Part shown: positions 4,872 to 5,039 of the stretch, piece after piece
Layout of the letters: each line of letters begins with the position of its first letter
How positions within the stretch are numbered: position 1 is the first letter of the stretch
Origin: Xanthobacteraceae bacterium
GTDB lineage: Bacteria; Pseudomonadota; Alphaproteobacteria; Rhizobiales; Xanthobacteraceae
NCBI GenBank assembly: GCA_030043175.1
Contig: JASHYD010000827.1
Span: 1-5,039, forward strand
DNA length: 5,039 nt
Reading direction: 5' to 3'
Notes under the pieces: generated by a model
The model's database searches: none
The model's input: only the letters and a program-made list of their open reading frames with translations
Told to the model about the DNA's origin: nothing
Program-made: the position numbers and the translations under genes

Positions 4872-5039
4872 TTATAACTCAGGGTTTATCGGAACGCCAT
4901 TGGGTTGCGCACCGATGGGCGGGTCCCGTCGATAGTCCCCGGCCAGGCCGATCCCGGCATGAAGGGAAATCTGGATCAATCGCCGTCGGAGAGCACGCAT
5001 TGGTTCCGACCGGACAGCGTCTGCTGCGCCGCTGCTCGC
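4872..5039 (-). CDS. Unrecognised partial ORF running off the window edge
   Basis: A minus-strand frame is open from the window end to TAA 4874-4872 (55 codons). It includes ATG at 5000 and reads MRALRRRLIQISLHAGIGLA and onward to GVPINPEL. It ends 39 bases before the DUF5681-like remnant, on the same strand. Codon use is moderately GC-rich at third positions, but no family is recognised and the true start lies outside or is unknown. A plus-strand frame from ATG 4959 is also open to the edge (27 codons) and cannot be excluded. Confidence 0.25.
   Translation of the reverse strand, partial: ASSGAADAVRSEPMRALRRRLIQISLHAGIGLAGDYRRDPPIGAQPNGVPINPEL

Overview
The window is GC-rich. Codon use, gene families and the type of degenerate gene remnants suggest an alphaproteobacterium of the Bradyrhizobium/Rhodopseudomonas kind (Nitrobacteraceae). 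That placement is inferred from family resemblance; no rRNA or other marker gene is present.

Two intact genes dominate, both on the minus strand. Upstream is an AraC-family regulator with seven predicted membrane segments (4452 down to 3298, GTG start). 104 bases further on is a membrane-anchored serine hydrolase of the beta-lactamase/6-aminohexanoate-dimer-hydrolase superfamily (3193 down to 1760). Each has a good Shine-Dalgarno site. Order and spacing suggest one regulator-effector unit: a membrane-embedded one-component sensor/regulator and an enzyme acting outside the cytoplasmic membrane. Two adjacent perfect palindromes lie just upstream of the regulator's ribosome binding site and could be an operator or an mRNA structure.

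The flanks are largely a graveyard. On the left, 1-440 holds no recognisable gene. 442-770 (+) is a decayed piece of an ATP-dependent DNA ligase, split by 96 bases flanked by a GGCCC repeat. 821-875 (-) is the 3' part of a tRNA-Asn without its 5' half. 978-1103 (-) is a small signal-peptide-like ORF with a strong ribosome binding site. 1226-1531 (-) is an unrecognised ORF. The 3' end of the hydrolase gene runs into what looks like the last codons of an ABC-transporter substrate-binding protein (1744-1788, -). On the right, 4494-4832 (-) is a truncated or frameshifted DUF5681-like (phage-associated) gene directly upstream of the regulator, and an uncharacterised minus-strand frame (4872-5039) runs off the window.

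Overall this looks like an accessory region where a functional regulator/hydrolase pair survives among remnants of recombined genes. No complete mobile element, integrase, CRISPR array or rRNA gene is visible.
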